Notes: generated by a model from the sequence alone, not told the origin. A DNA stretch of 64,000 nt from Paludibacteraceae bacterium (GCA_017477325.1 JAFUWV010000010.1:1-64000); one strand, 5' to 3'; shown: positions 1 through 9,046, numbered from the stretch's first letter. Made by a program: numbers and translations.

Positions 1-2
1 AG

Positions 3-641
3 GACGTTGAGCGATTGCTTCTTGACATACATTTCCCCTTTGTAGTGGGTTATGGTATGACGGAGTGCGGACCACTCATTGGAGGATGCTATGTTAAAGA
101 CTTTGTTGCCCGTAGTGCAGGACACATCTTACCGTACAATGAAATCAAGATTGACTCCGAAGATCCTTATACTCAAGTCGGTGAAATTCTTGTCAAAGGT
201 GACCATGTCATGACCGGATACTATAAGAATCCGGAAGCTACTGCTGCTGCATTCACTGAGGACGGTTGGCTGCGCACCGGCGACTTGGGACTTATTGACA
301 AAAATCAGAATATCTTCATCAAGGGCAGAAACAAGAATATGATTCTCGGAGCCACAGGGCAAAACATCTATCCTGAAGAGATTGAGGACAAACTCAACAA
401 CATGGAGGGTGTCGTGGAATCTGTAGTTGTGGAGCGTGAAGGCAAACTCATAGCTCTTGTATTCCCTGATTTGCAGGGCGAACTGGAGTTCACTCCCTCG
501 CTTAAAGAGATGATGGAGGAAAACCTAAAGAAACTGAACGAGTTGCTGCCCAAGTATAGCCAGATATTCAAGATTGAACTTCGCGATAAAGAATTCGAGA
601 AAACCCCCAAGAAGAGCATCAAACGCTTCCTATATAAGTAA
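3..641 (+). CDS. Long-chain acyl-CoA synthetase (AMP-binding), 3' part only
   Basis: This is the C-terminal part (about 213 residues) of an AMP-forming acyl-CoA synthetase; the reading frame is open to the left edge, so the start lies outside the window. The visible part holds the adenylate-binding motif GYGMTECGP, the TGDLG motif and the hinge region around KGRNKNMI, followed by the C-terminal lid with NIYPEEIE. Such enzymes activate fatty acids to acyl-AMP and then acyl-CoA in the cytoplasm. The gene ends in a Lys-rich tail and runs convergently into trmN6 with only 23 bases between the two stops; no clear terminator hairpin is seen there. It is close to the aryl-polyene-like operon but on the other strand and separated by five genes, so a role in that pathway is not supported. 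Confidence 0.9.
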   Translation, partial: DVERLLLDIHFPFVVGYGMTECGPLIGGCYVKDFVARSAGHILPYNEIKIDSEDPYTQVGEILVKGDHVMTGYYKNPEATAAAFTEDGWLRTGDLGLIDKNQNIFIKGRNKNMILGATGQNIYPEEIEDKLNNMEGVVESVVVEREGKLIALVFPDLQGELEFTPSLKEMMEENLKKLNELLPKYSQIFKIELRDKEFEKTPKKSIKRFLYK

Positions 642-664
642 TGGGAAAGTAATAGAAATTTACA

Positions 665-1411
665 CTATAAGTAATATTCTTTGGTAAGAAGCGAATAAGC
701 TTCAGTCCTGCTGTTCACTCCTTCTTCAAGCACAAGACTCTCTTCTGCGACAATCTGCTTCTCAGTTGACTTCTGAAAACTGAGAAGCAGTCTTTTTACA
801 GGCTTGTTCGCCCTGCCTTGCACTCGCATCACTCTTCTTAGGCTCAATCCTCGCTTTTCTGTTTCTGCCATTATGCTTTCTTCCTCCCATGCCGGCAGTA
901 TCAAGCACAACTCACCGCCGTCTTGCAGCATAATCGAACTGCATTCCATCAGTTCTGACATCGACAACGTATCCGTATGCCGTGCCATACTCTTTTTTAG
1001 GTCAGGATTCTTCAGACTGTTATTGAAAAACGGAGGATTGCTCACTATGAGCTTAAAATTGCCTGCGTTATTAGTAGCGAATTGCTGCACAGGGCAACAC
1101 TCTGCCCTTAGCCTGCTGCTCCATGGTGAACCCTGAAAGTTCTCTCTTGCCTGCTCAGTTGCATCATTGTCTATGTCTATACCGACTATCTCTGCCTGCT
1201 GATATCTCTGTGCAAGCATCAGTGCCACTACCCCGCTACCTGTACCTATATCTAATATCCTTCTCTCCTCTGAATTATCCACCGTACTCACTCCACCTTC
1301 TCCGCTACCCTTTCCACAAATTCTTGCCCACGCCCCAAGCAACACTCCGTCTGTCCCCACTTTCATTGAGCAGCAACTGTCATCTACAGTAAATTGTTTG
1401 AAGCGAAACAT
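665..1411 (-). CDS. trmN6: tRNA1(Val) (adenine(37)-N6)-methyltransferase
   Basis: A 248-residue class I SAM-dependent methyltransferase of the TrmN6/YfiC family, which methylates the N6 of A37 in tRNA1(Val). The N-terminus MFRFKQFTV followed by KVGTDGVLLGAW at 17-28 is typical of the family. SAM motif I is DIGTGSG at 54-60 and the adenine N6-methyltransferase motif NPPF lies at 125-128. A short insertion (about residues 33-48, rich in Gly/Ser and Glu) separates the first motif from the Rossmann core. The gene follows the CcdA/ArsG-like permease with a 22-base gap, so the two probably share the promoter at 2239-2270. Confidence 0.9.
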   Translation of the reverse strand: MFRFKQFTVDDSCCSMKVGTDGVLLGAWARICGKGSGEGGVSTVDNSEERRILDIGTGSGVVALMLAQRYQQAEIVGIDIDNDATEQARENFQGSPWSSRLRAECCPVQQFATNNAGNFKLIVSNPPFFNNSLKNPDLKKSMARHTDTLSMSELMECSSIMLQDGGELCLILPAWEEESIMAETEKRGLSLRRVMRVQGRANKPVKRLLLSFQKSTEKQIVAEESLVLEEGVNSRTEAYSLLTKEYYL

Positions 1412-1433
1412 TCTTTTATGTTAACATAGGCGG

Positions 1434-2219
1434 CTACAAGCCTTCTGCACTCTGTCTTATCTCTGTTGCCTCATGACCATGATGGTGGTCATGACCCGCA
1501 AACACACTTATGGTTAACCAAAGACCCATGCCTATGAATATAATAGCGCATATTCTGCGAAGCCATATTTCAAAATGACGAATACGCAGGTTTATCTTGC
1601 CTATTCCCACTATTGAGTATGACAATAGCCATGCTATAACTATCACCGGCAGGCCTGTACCCAGACCGAACATGACAGGCATCAGCCAGCTCCACGATAG
1701 AGGTTGTGCCATTGTCAGTGGTATCAGCATACCGAAATACATCACTCCGGAATACGGACAAAATGCCAAAGAGAACAATATGCCCAGCACAAACGACCAC
1801 AACCACGAAGGAACATTGCCTCCGCGTTCTCCCAAACGTGCCACTTTCTTCTGCAAACCGTGATTATGCTCCGACTCATGATGTGCCTCATGTGCTCCGC
1901 CAATCAGCATAAACAACCCGCATGCTATCAGAAATGGTCCCAATACCGGTTCTCCCCAGCGTTCGAAGAACTGCTGTACCCCCTCCACTTGGGCTCCGAA
2001 AATGAAAACAAGTGCCAAAACAACATATGTCACCACCTTTCCTATCGCATACATAACTCCATTCAGCACTACACGTCTCGGTGACGACATATCTTTGCTG
2101 ATGAAGCCAATAGCTGTCAAGTTAGAGCAAAACGGGCAAGGGCTGATGATTGTCATCAGGCCAAGCAGGAATGCCGACAATATCGGCATACTTGTGTTAT
2201 TTATTATGTTTTCCAACAT
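1434..2219 (-). CDS. CcdA/ArsG-family polytopic membrane permease
   Basis: A 261-residue protein with about six hydrophobic segments. The first carries SPCPFCS (26-32) and a middle one AFCPYSGVMYFGM; this pairing of two Cys-containing membrane motifs is that of the CcdA/DsbD-like transporter superfamily, and the N-terminal half resembles the group annotated in Bacteroidota as ArsG-family aromatic arsenical efflux permeases. Two His-rich stretches stand out: a loop near residues 106-122 (GGAHEAHHESEHNHG) and the C-terminus (HDHHHGHE), suggesting metal binding. The substrate (organoarsenical, reductant or metal) cannot be decided from sequence. It is the first gene before trmN6 and is transcribed divergently from the sensor kinase from an overlapping palindromic promoter. 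Confidence 0.75.
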   Translation of the reverse strand: MLENIINNTSMPILSAFLLGLMTIISPCPFCSNLTAIGFISKDMSSPRRVVLNGVMYAIGKVVTYVVLALVFIFGAQVEGVQQFFERWGEPVLGPFLIACGLFMLIGGAHEAHHESEHNHGLQKKVARLGERGGNVPSWLWSFVLGILFSLAFCPYSGVMYFGMLIPLTMAQPLSWSWLMPVMFGLGTGLPVIVIAWLLSYSIVGIGKINLRIRHFEIWLRRICAIIFIGMGLWLTISVFAGHDHHHGHEATEIRQSAEGL

Positions 2220-2234
2220 ATATCTTCGAAAAAG

Positions 2235-2266
2235 TTTGCAAAGGTACGAAATTTGACGTAACTTTG
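2235..2266 (+). promoter_or_regulatory. Bacteroidota-type promoter of the sensor kinase gene
   Basis: TTTG at 2235-2238, a 20-base spacer, and TAACTTTG at 2259-2266 match the Bacteroidota primary sigma consensus (TTTG, then TAnnTTTG). The start codon at 2276 is only about ten bases after the -7 box, so the transcript would be almost leaderless. It overlaps the divergent promoter at 2239-2270. Confidence 0.7.
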
Positions 2267-2270
2267 CAAA
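2239..2270 (-). promoter_or_regulatory. Divergent promoter of the permease-trmN6 operon
   Basis: On the minus strand TTTG (2270-2267), 20 bases, then TACCTTTG (2246-2239) match the same consensus. The -33 box of each promoter shares bases with the -7 box of the other, inside a perfect inverted repeat (2234-2243 and 2262-2271). Confidence 0.7.
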
Positions 2271-2275
2271 CAGAA

Positions 2276-4453
2276 ATGAAGAAACACTTGCTATACATAT
2301 TTCTTCTATGCAGTCTTATGCTCTCTTGTTCATCTGAGCAGCAAGACGCAAAGCGCATCTCCAAGACTCTGCATTCTGAAGAGAAAAAGGCTATTGCCCT
2401 TACTTCTGAACTTGTAGAGAAACTACAAGGGCAGTCCTTTGACTCGATATGGAATCTTACACAAAACTCCGGTTCCTCATGCCTTTTCTATATTTTTGAC
2501 CACAGACGTCTGGTATATTGGTCAGACAATTGGCTTGCAGGTGACGAAGTGAGACTCCGCACTTATGACAGATGGTATTACCAGCGGTTCACCAATGCCC
2601 ATTGTATATGCCGTTGGACCAATGCCGGCGACTACAATGTGCTCACAGTCATTCCTATAAAATATGCATATCCCTTTGTCAATCGCCAGCTGTCAAACGA
2701 CTTCATACCACCATTCCGTGCACACAAAGACATAGATATCACTATTGTAAGGTCTGACCCCAAGTTGGCAGTTTACTCTTCAGAGGACACTTACTTGTTC
2801 TCCATCACTACCGATACAGGTACAGAAGAGGTACAACGCGAACAGACCGGTCTTGCCGAAAGTTTTTCATATCGTGCACTTCTGTCTTCCGATAGCAACA
2901 ACAACACAGGTGCACGCAACATGTCACAAGTCAGAGTCTATTTCATTCTTGAAATAACACTCTATGCTATCATCATTCTTCTGGGTATTATAGGCCTTAT
3001 TCGTGCAAGAGGATTCCGCAGAATGAAGATACGCACCAAGGTTTACTATGTCATCAATGCTCTTGTTCTGTTTGCTTCTGTATATGTGTTTGCCGTCTCC
3101 ACCCTTCACATGCGCAGCCGCTATCAGACTCAGCAAAGGCAAATCCTGGTAAACAAAACAAAATATATACAAAAGTCACTTCAGGAGTCATATTTCTGGA
3201 ACATAAGTCTCTCAGAGAAAAATGAGCCTGGAATGAACATCGACCTTCGTGATCTAAGTTTCACATACGAGACTGACATCCTGGTATATGACCTTAGCGG
3301 CAACCTTGTAGGTAGTTCAACACCTGCCTTGTTTGACAAAGGTATAGTGTCACGCCATATTGCACCGGAACCTATATTCTCAAAGAGTTCCACCATGTCA
3401 CAATACGAACAGATTGGCGACATGCACTATCTTGCTGCATATACAGAGTTCTATAACGGTAACTACGTGCAGATAGGATACATAGCAGTGCCTATGTTCA
3501 TTTATGACGAAGAAGTCAACGAAGAAGTCGATCGCTTTCTTGCCAAACTGCTTCCTCCAAATCTAATCGTTCTGCTGCTTTCTTTCTTCATCTCATTCTT
3601 TATCGTAAGAAGCATCACACAACCCCTTTCTGCACTCAAAGATAGCATGCAGCACCTGCGTCTTGGACAGACCGGCAAACTGCTTCAATATACAGGCGAT
3701 GACGAAGTCGGCGAGTTGGTAGCCCGATACAATGAAATGGTCAAAGAGTTAGAGCGCTCATCAAAGCTGCTTGCCAAGTCAGAGCGTGAAAGTGCATGGC
3801 GAACTATGGCACGACAGATTGCACACGAAATAAACAACCCCCTCACACCAATGAAACTTACCATTCAACAACTGCAACGTACAAAGAAGTTGAATGATAC
3901 ACGACGTTTCGACGAATATTTTGATAAATCAACTGTACTCCTGATTGAACAGATTGATAACCTGTCGCGAATCGCACAGTCTTTCTCACAGTTTGCTAAA
4001 ATGCCGGAGGTCAAACCTGCCAAAGTGGATATTGCCTCTAAACTATTCTCCGTCATCACTCTCTTCCGCAACAATGCGGCGAACATCCCAATCAGATACA
4101 TCGGAGCACAATCAGGTGTTTATGCCATGGCTGACGAGGAGCAGGTTGGTCAAGTATTCAACAATCTGATAAAGAATGCCCTCCAAGCAATTGAGAACAA
4201 GACTGACGGTGACATCATTGTTATGCTTCAGCAGAAAAATGAATGTGTCGAAGTGTCTGTTTCTGACAATGGCTGTGGCATACCGGAAGACATACGCGAT
4301 AAGATTTTCCGACCTAACTTCACCACCAAGTCAACAGGCGCAGGTCTTGGACTTGCCATATCAAAAAACATAGTAGAAGGAGTCGGAGGCAATATCAGTT
4401 TCACCACATCTCCATCAGGTACTACATTCTACGTAAGAATGATTAATGCTTAA
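2276..4453 (+). CDS. NtrY-like membrane sensor histidine kinase
   Basis: A 725-residue hybrid-free sensor kinase. The start at 2276 is chosen because the coding frame open further upstream overlaps the promoter, and MKKHLLYIFLLCSLMLSCSS is a signal or lipobox-like N-terminus. After an extracytoplasmic segment come two adjacent membrane helices (around residues 224-275), a second extracytoplasmic domain, another helix (VLLLSFFISFFIV), a HAMP domain (ITQPLSALKDSMQHLR), then HisKA and HATPase domains. The phosphoacceptor is H517 in AHEINNPLTP, the form typical of NtrY-type kinases. N box LIKNALQAI, G1 box DNGCGIP and G2 box GAGLGLAIS are present. No response regulator gene adjoins it; gdhA starts 65 bases downstream, so nitrogen-related control is conceivable but unproven. 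Confidence 0.88.
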   Translation: MKKHLLYIFLLCSLMLSCSSEQQDAKRISKTLHSEEKKAIALTSELVEKLQGQSFDSIWNLTQNSGSSCLFYIFDHRRLVYWSDNWLAGDEVRLRTYDRWYYQRFTNAHCICRWTNAGDYNVLTVIPIKYAYPFVNRQLSNDFIPPFRAHKDIDITIVRSDPKLAVYSSEDTYLFSITTDTGTEEVQREQTGLAESFSYRALLSSDSNNNTGARNMSQVRVYFILEITLYAIIILLGIIGLIRARGFRRMKIRTKVYYVINALVLFASVYVFAVSTLHMRSRYQTQQRQILVNKTKYIQKSLQESYFWNISLSEKNEPGMNIDLRDLSFTYETDILVYDLSGNLVGSSTPALFDKGIVSRHIAPEPIFSKSSTMSQYEQIGDMHYLAAYTEFYNGNYVQIGYIAVPMFIYDEEVNEEVDRFLAKLLPPNLIVLLLSFFISFFIVRSITQPLSALKDSMQHLRLGQTGKLLQYTGDDEVGELVARYNEMVKELERSSKLLAKSERESAWRTMARQIAHEINNPLTPMKLTIQQLQRTKKLNDTRRFDEYFDKSTVLLIEQIDNLSRIAQSFSQFAKMPEVKPAKVDIASKLFSVITLFRNNAANIPIRYIGAQSGVYAMADEEQVGQVFNNLIKNALQAIENKTDGDIIVMLQQKNECVEVSVSDNGCGIPEDIRDKIFRPNFTTKSTGAGLGLAISKNIVEGVGGNISFTTSPSGTTFYVRMINA

Positions 4454-4518
4454 TGGCTAAAGAATTGCCTATTGAAGATTAGAACAAATTCATAACAACT
4501 CAACATAACATTAGTACA

Positions 4519-5862
4519 ATGAAAACACAAGTTATCATGCAGCAACTTGCTGCAAAGCATCCTGGCGAGGCAGAGTATCTGCAAGCCGTACAAGAAGTAC
4601 TTGAGTCCATCGAAGAGGTTTACAACCAGCATCCTGAGTTCGAGCAGGCACGCATCATTGAACGTATGGTGGAACCTGATCGTATCTTCACCTTCCGTGT
4701 CACATGGGTTGACGACAAAGGGCAGGTTCAGACCAATCTCGGCTACCGTGTGCAGTTTAATTCTGCCATTGGTCCCTACAAAGGAGGTCTTCGTTTCCAC
4801 CGTGCCGTGACTCCGTCTATGCTTAAGTTCCTCGGTTTCGAACAGACTTTTAAGAATGCTCTTACCACCTTGCCTATGGGTGGAGCCAAAGGTGGCTCTG
4901 ACTTTGACCCCGTAGGTAAATCCGATGCAGAGATAATGCGCTTCTGCCAGGCATTCATGCTGGAACTCTGGCGTTGCATTGGTCCTGACCAAGACATTCC
5001 TGCCGGCGATGTCGGCGTTGGCGGACGTGAGATTGGTTTTCTTAACGGCATGTATCAGAAACTCGCACGCGAGTATCATACCGGCGTACTTACAGGCAAA
5101 GGCATGACATGGGGAGGCAGCATTCTCCGCCCAGAGGCAACTGGTTTCGGTGCTCTCTATTTCACTCAACACCTTCTTGACAAAGCAGGCAAGTCGCTTG
5201 CCGGCAAACGTATCGCCATCTCAGGCTTTGGCAATGTAGCATGGGGTGCTGCCACGAAGGCAACTGAGTTGGGAGCCAAGGTTGTAGCAATATCAGGTCC
5301 TGACGGTGTATGTGAGATACCTGAAGGTATAACTAAAGAGATGATTGACTACATGCTCATCATGCGTAGTTCAAACCGCAACCGTGTACAAGATATGGCA
5401 GACCGTTTCCCCGCTCAGGCTCACTTCACAGCCGACAAGAAAGCGTGGTCTGTTCCATGTGATATAGCCCTGCCTTGTGCTTTCCAGAATGAACTCTCTG
5501 AAGAGGATGCAAAAGAGTTGAAGCAAAATGGTTGCTGGTGCTGCTGCGAAGTTAGCAACATGGGTTGCCAACCTGGCGCTATTCATTTCTTCCAGCATAA
5601 CGGAGTATTGTTCGCTCCCGGCAAGGCTGTCAATGCAGGCGGTGTAGCGACATCCGGCTTAGAGATGACACAGAATGCACAACACCTCAACTGGTCTGCC
5701 AAAGAAGTGGACGAGCGCCTGCACCATATTATGTACTCCATACATGAGCAGTGTGTTCAACACGGAACTCAGCCTGACGGTAGCATCGACTACGTCAAAG
5801 GAGCTAATATAGCAGGTTTCATGAAAGTAGCGACAGCAATGCTTGAGCAAGGTATTATCTAA
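4519..5862 (+). CDS. gdhA: Glutamate dehydrogenase, hexameric family (copy 1)
   Basis: A 447-residue glutamate dehydrogenase, catalysing the reversible amination of 2-oxoglutarate with NAD(P)H. Substrate-binding GPYKGGLRFH begins at residue 85, catalytic K124 is in LPMGGAKGGSDFD, and the dinucleotide-binding fold starts at ISGFGNVAWG. Length equals the family norm of about 445-450. Odd: the usual VAEGANMP segment reads CCEVSNMGCQP here and is preceded by CWC, a Cys-rich variant absent from the second copy at 35541-36899. It follows the sensor kinase with a 65-base gap and no recognisable TAnnTTTG promoter, so it may be co-transcribed. A strong hairpin terminator follows at 5889. Confidence 0.95.
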   Translation: MKTQVIMQQLAAKHPGEAEYLQAVQEVLESIEEVYNQHPEFEQARIIERMVEPDRIFTFRVTWVDDKGQVQTNLGYRVQFNSAIGPYKGGLRFHRAVTPSMLKFLGFEQTFKNALTTLPMGGAKGGSDFDPVGKSDAEIMRFCQAFMLELWRCIGPDQDIPAGDVGVGGREIGFLNGMYQKLAREYHTGVLTGKGMTWGGSILRPEATGFGALYFTQHLLDKAGKSLAGKRIAISGFGNVAWGAATKATELGAKVVAISGPDGVCEIPEGITKEMIDYMLIMRSSNRNRVQDMADRFPAQAHFTADKKAWSVPCDIALPCAFQNELSEEDAKELKQNGCWCCCEVSNMGCQPGAIHFFQHNGVLFAPGKAVNAGGVATSGLEMTQNAQHLNWSAKEVDERLHHIMYSIHEQCVQHGTQPDGSIDYVKGANIAGFMKVATAMLEQGII

Positions 5863-5888
5863 TATAATAACCTTATACAGATAACAAA

Positions 5889-5921
5889 GATAGCAGCCAA
5901 TTGGCTGCTATCTCGTTTTTT
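5889..5921 (+). terminator. Rho-independent terminator after gdhA, possibly bidirectional
   Basis: GATAGCAGCC at 5889-5898 and GGCTGCTATC at 5903-5912 form a perfect 10-bp stem with an AATT loop, followed on the plus strand by a T-run. It lies between convergent gdhA and the fabG-like gene and may serve both. Confidence 0.85.
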
Positions 5922-5946
5922 ATAATATATAAATCTACATTACAAA

Positions 5947-6672
5947 TCAGGTATATAATCCTCCATTTATTGAGATACACTCACCTGTAATGTAAGAAGC
6001 CTCCTTAGAAACGAGGAAACCAACCAATGCTGCGACCTCTTCTGCCTCACCGAATCTATGCATAGGTATTTGCTCTTTCAGTGCTGCTTCGTCAAGCCCC
6101 TCTACCATATCAGTCTTAACGAAACCAGGTGCAACTGCATTGACGGTAATGTTTTTTCTGCCTATTTCCTGCGCGAGTGCTTTTGTTGCTGCGATAAGGC
6201 CTCCCTTCGCGGCCGAATAGTTACATTGCCCGGGTAATCCTTTCAAACCTGACAATGATGCCATATTCACTATTCTACCAAACTTATGGCGCACCATTGG
6301 TTGCACAAGAGGACGTGTTACATTATAGAACGAAAAGAGATTAGTGCGGAGTACTTTTTCAAAGTCATCTTCCTCCATAAAAACAAGTAGGTTATCACGA
6401 CGGATACCTGCATTGTTAACAAGCACTTCTATATATTCGCCTTTATGTGACTCTTGCCAAGCAGTTATTGCCTCGATGCATGCCTCACGATTGCTTACGT
6501 CGAAAGGCAGCAGTTCACCATCAGAGCCTGCTTCACGAACCAAGGCTAAAGTTTTCTCTGCCTCCTGCAGGTTGGATTGATAGTTAATTATTACATTATA
6601 GCCCATCTGAGCCAGTTTTACGGATATGGCACGTCCTATGCCACGACTTCCGCCTGTTACTAATGCGTACAT
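5947..6672 (-). CDS. FabG-like 3-oxoacyl-ACP reductase
   Basis: A 241-residue short-chain dehydrogenase that would reduce 3-oxoacyl-ACP with NADPH. The cofactor motif TGGSRGIG spans 6-13, NNAG is at 86-89, and the catalytic residues are S139, Y152 and K156 (YSAAK). The C-terminal half ends in ITGECISINGG, the standard FabG ending. It is the last gene of the minus-strand operon that starts with the TetR gene, 51 bases after the FAD oxidoreductase. In that context it is most likely the ketoreductase of the polyene-type chain-extension cycle and not the housekeeping FabG. Confidence 0.9.
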   Translation of the reverse strand: MYALVTGGSRGIGRAISVKLAQMGYNVIINYQSNLQEAEKTLALVREAGSDGELLPFDVSNREACIEAITAWQESHKGEYIEVLVNNAGIRRDNLLVFMEEDDFEKVLRTNLFSFYNVTRPLVQPMVRHKFGRIVNMASLSGLKGLPGQCNYSAAKGGLIAATKALAQEIGRKNITVNAVAPGFVKTDMVEGLDEAALKEQIPMHRFGEAEEVAALVGFLVSKEASYITGECISINGGLYT

Positions 6673-6723
6673 ATTATGATGATTTTTATTTACTTAGTTT
6701 ATAAAAGCTTCCATGTAGAAGTA

Positions 6724-8214
6724 TTATTTATTCCAATGTTTGACATCAAGTTGTTCTGCCAGTGTTTCCATACCCAGCAGTTCTGCACACGTAAGCACTG
6801 CAGTCATTGACACACCAAGCACTCCGTGCAGATTCAGGTTCTGCCCTGTCAAATAAAGGTTCTCAAGAGGTGTGCGCGGCGATAGCACTGTGGTAAGTGG
6901 CGAACGATAATCTTTCTTTATTCCGAACGCAGCCCCATGGTGGGTCAAAGTATAGTTCTGATATGACAATGGAGTTGATGTATATACTTTTTCTATCATT
7001 CCTCTCAATTGTGGCAGTCTGTTCTCAACTACTCTCAAGCACTCCTCGGTCTTCTGCTCTTTGAATTCAACGTAATCTTGTCCGCGCCTGCCTTGAGGCA
7101 TCATTGACCACTGTGCCACTGCCTCCCAACGGAGCGGAGTCAGCAGGTCAACAGCATCCTGACCATGATAAAAATTAACAAGCACACTCTCGGCCTCTTG
7201 ACCATTGACATGCCACATATCAGCATTTTGCCTGTGAACATATATATTCTTGTTTTCATACATGTTCGCGCCGTCTTTAAGTTGTATGTTTGCAGTAAAC
7301 ATACCAAAAGAGTTCTGCAGACTTGCAATTCGTCTTCTATAAACTTTTCTTATTGACGGGCTATCAGTAAGCAATTGCATCACAGCCTGCGGATGTTGTG
7401 CTGCTATCACATAATCAGCTTCAATAAACTCATCCTTATTCACTCTCACACCAATTGCCTTGCCCTCACGTTCAATAATGCTGGTCACAGTAGCACTGGT
7501 TAACACTTGCCCCCCATTGATGCGTATTTGCTCGGCAAGTCTGTCAACAAGTTGCTGACCTCCACCATCAATGCGCCAAGCACTCTGTATGTACGAGTTG
7601 TTGATTTGTGCAAAGACATATAAAGGAAGCGTATCCATGTCAAGCTCCATCTTGAGAGATGTTCCTGACAGCACTTTCCTTAGCAATGGGTCGTGAATGG
7701 TGTCACATAGGAATTCGTAAGCTGAACGAGCAAACAACGAATCTGTAAAATAGTTATCCCCTTGCTTGCATACTGTACCTGCAGGCAAAAAAGTATCAGG
7801 CAGATGCTCACCTACTCTCTTCAGCACTTCGGTATATCTTCGTAACCCCTCCTTCTCATGAGGGAAAGCCATAGTTAAAGTCTCACGGAAACGCTCATGG
7901 CCATTGGCAAAACTGAAAGACCGATTGCCTATAACCACTTCATCAAAACACTGTTCATCAAGTTTTCTCCATGGCAGGTTCAACAGTCCAAAATAGCGAA
8001 ACAACCCATGCAACGATTGTCCCTCCTCAAGTCCCCCAATATAATGGAATCCTGTATCAAACAGGGTATTACCTCTTCTAAATGATTGCAGGCAACCGCC
8101 TACTACGTGATCATGTTCAAGCACCGTCACTCGCATTCCGTTTTTTGACAGAATGTATCCGCACTCCAGTCCCCCAAGTCCGGCACCTATTATGACCACA
8201 TGTTTAGGTTTCAT
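6724..8214 (-). CDS. Phytoene-desaturase/retinol-saturase-like FAD oxidoreductase
   Basis: A 496-residue flavoprotein of the CrtI/CrtISO superfamily. The FAD-binding motif GAGLGG is at 10-15, followed by LEHDHVVGGCLQSF and FDTGFHYIGG, which match carotenoid isomerases and all-trans-retinol saturases. The C-terminal motif LYLTGQNLNLHGVLGVSMTA is the second FAD-contacting segment. Such enzymes desaturate, isomerise or saturate polyene chains; within this operon it plausibly modifies the polyene product. It overlaps the upstream dehydratase gene by four bases (ATGA arrangement), indicating translational coupling. Confidence 0.85.
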   Translation of the reverse strand: MKPKHVVIIGAGLGGLECGYILSKNGMRVTVLEHDHVVGGCLQSFRRGNTLFDTGFHYIGGLEEGQSLHGLFRYFGLLNLPWRKLDEQCFDEVVIGNRSFSFANGHERFRETLTMAFPHEKEGLRRYTEVLKRVGEHLPDTFLPAGTVCKQGDNYFTDSLFARSAYEFLCDTIHDPLLRKVLSGTSLKMELDMDTLPLYVFAQINNSYIQSAWRIDGGGQQLVDRLAEQIRINGGQVLTSATVTSIIEREGKAIGVRVNKDEFIEADYVIAAQHPQAVMQLLTDSPSIRKVYRRRIASLQNSFGMFTANIQLKDGANMYENKNIYVHRQNADMWHVNGQEAESVLVNFYHGQDAVDLLTPLRWEAVAQWSMMPQGRRGQDYVEFKEQKTEECLRVVENRLPQLRGMIEKVYTSTPLSYQNYTLTHHGAAFGIKKDYRSPLTTVLSPRTPLENLYLTGQNLNLHGVLGVSMTAVLTCAELLGMETLAEQLDVKHWNK

Positions 8215-8576
8215 GCTTCTTTCTTAAGTGTTCCTTTCAGCGAGACGCATATCACTTCGTTGTACATTACCTTAGCTTCTGCATTCAGATTGTCCTCCTC
8301 TTGCTTAAGACTGATTTCAATCTTAAGTTCGGGAGTTGTTGCCGGTGAAAGCAATTGCTGAAAACGGCACTGCTTTATCTGCACAAAGCACAAACGAGCA
8401 CCTGCCACTTTCTCCGCACACTCTTTTACCATCTGAATGCTGCAAACTCCCGGTGAAACAGGCTCACCAGGGAAATGTCCTTTATATACTTTACAATCAG
8501 GGTTGAGCAGCACATCAAACTCTGCACAATCCTGCCCTATATGTTCATTCCTAATTATGTAAAAATCACTCAACAT
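8211..8576 (-). CDS. Hot-dog fold 3-hydroxyacyl-ACP dehydratase (ApeI/FabZ-like)
   Basis: A 121-residue single hot-dog protein. The motif GHFPGEPVSPGV (33-44) is the FabA/FabZ signature with catalytic His34; the acidic partner is probably E52 in MVKECAEK. It would dehydrate 3-hydroxyacyl-ACP to the trans-2-enoyl form. Its small size resembles the ApeI-type dehydratase of aryl-polyene clusters. The start is separated by 26 bases from the thioesterase stop and its stop overlaps the FAD oxidoreductase start. Confidence 0.8.
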   Translation of the reverse strand: MLSDFYIIRNEHIGQDCAEFDVLLNPDCKVYKGHFPGEPVSPGVCSIQMVKECAEKVAGARLCFVQIKQCRFQQLLSPATTPELKIEISLKQEEDNLNAEAKVMYNEVICVSLKGTLKKEA

Positions 8577-8602
8577 CTATCTTTCAATATTTGCCATTAA
8601 TC

Positions 8603-9040
8603 TCAAGCGAGGCGAACATTCCAGTGTTCCTTCCATTTCTTATAAAACTCCGGTTCTTCAGGACAAAACTCACCATCTTGTGTCGTAAACAACTGTACAC
8701 TCTCTGCCGTCAGTATAAGTTCTGCGTCCGACTCACGAGTTACGATATAGTGAAAAACAATCTTTCCCCCTATTGACTTGCAGTAGGTTATCTCTACGTT
8801 TAGAATATCATTCACAGTTGCAACATGTCGATAGTGAAGATTCAGTTCATACACAGGTGCAAAGAAACCATTCTCAAATATCGTCATATAACCCAAACCA
8901 TATTCTCGTCCGAATGCCTCTCTTGCGTCTTCCAGATACTGCACATAATGCCCATGCCACACAGTGCGGACACTATCCACCTCACTGAAGCGCACTATAA
9001 TGCGCTGCGTATACCTAAGTGTTGTCTCCTCCACCTTCAT
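8603..9040 (-). CDS. 4-hydroxybenzoyl-CoA thioesterase-family acyl thioesterase
   Basis: A 145-residue hot-dog thioesterase. The N-terminal motif RFSEVDSVRTVWHGHYVQYLEDAR matches the 4HBT family (FxDTDxxGVxxxxxYxxxxExAR type), with the active acidic residue in EVD. It would release acyl chains from ACP or CoA. It lies six bases downstream of the second dehydratase gene in the same operon. In aryl-polyene clusters a comparable thioesterase is regularly present. Confidence 0.85.
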   Translation of the reverse strand: MKVEETTLRYTQRIIVRFSEVDSVRTVWHGHYVQYLEDAREAFGREYGLGYMTIFENGFFAPVYELNLHYRHVATVNDILNVEITYCKSIGGKIVFHYIVTRESDAELILTAESVQLFTTQDGEFCPEEPEFYKKWKEHWNVRLA

Positions 9041-9046
9041 CCCAAC

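Noticed and set aside
4450-5172. A 240-codon minus-strand frame opposite gdhA
   Set aside because: Antisense to a highly conserved enzyme and without homology features.
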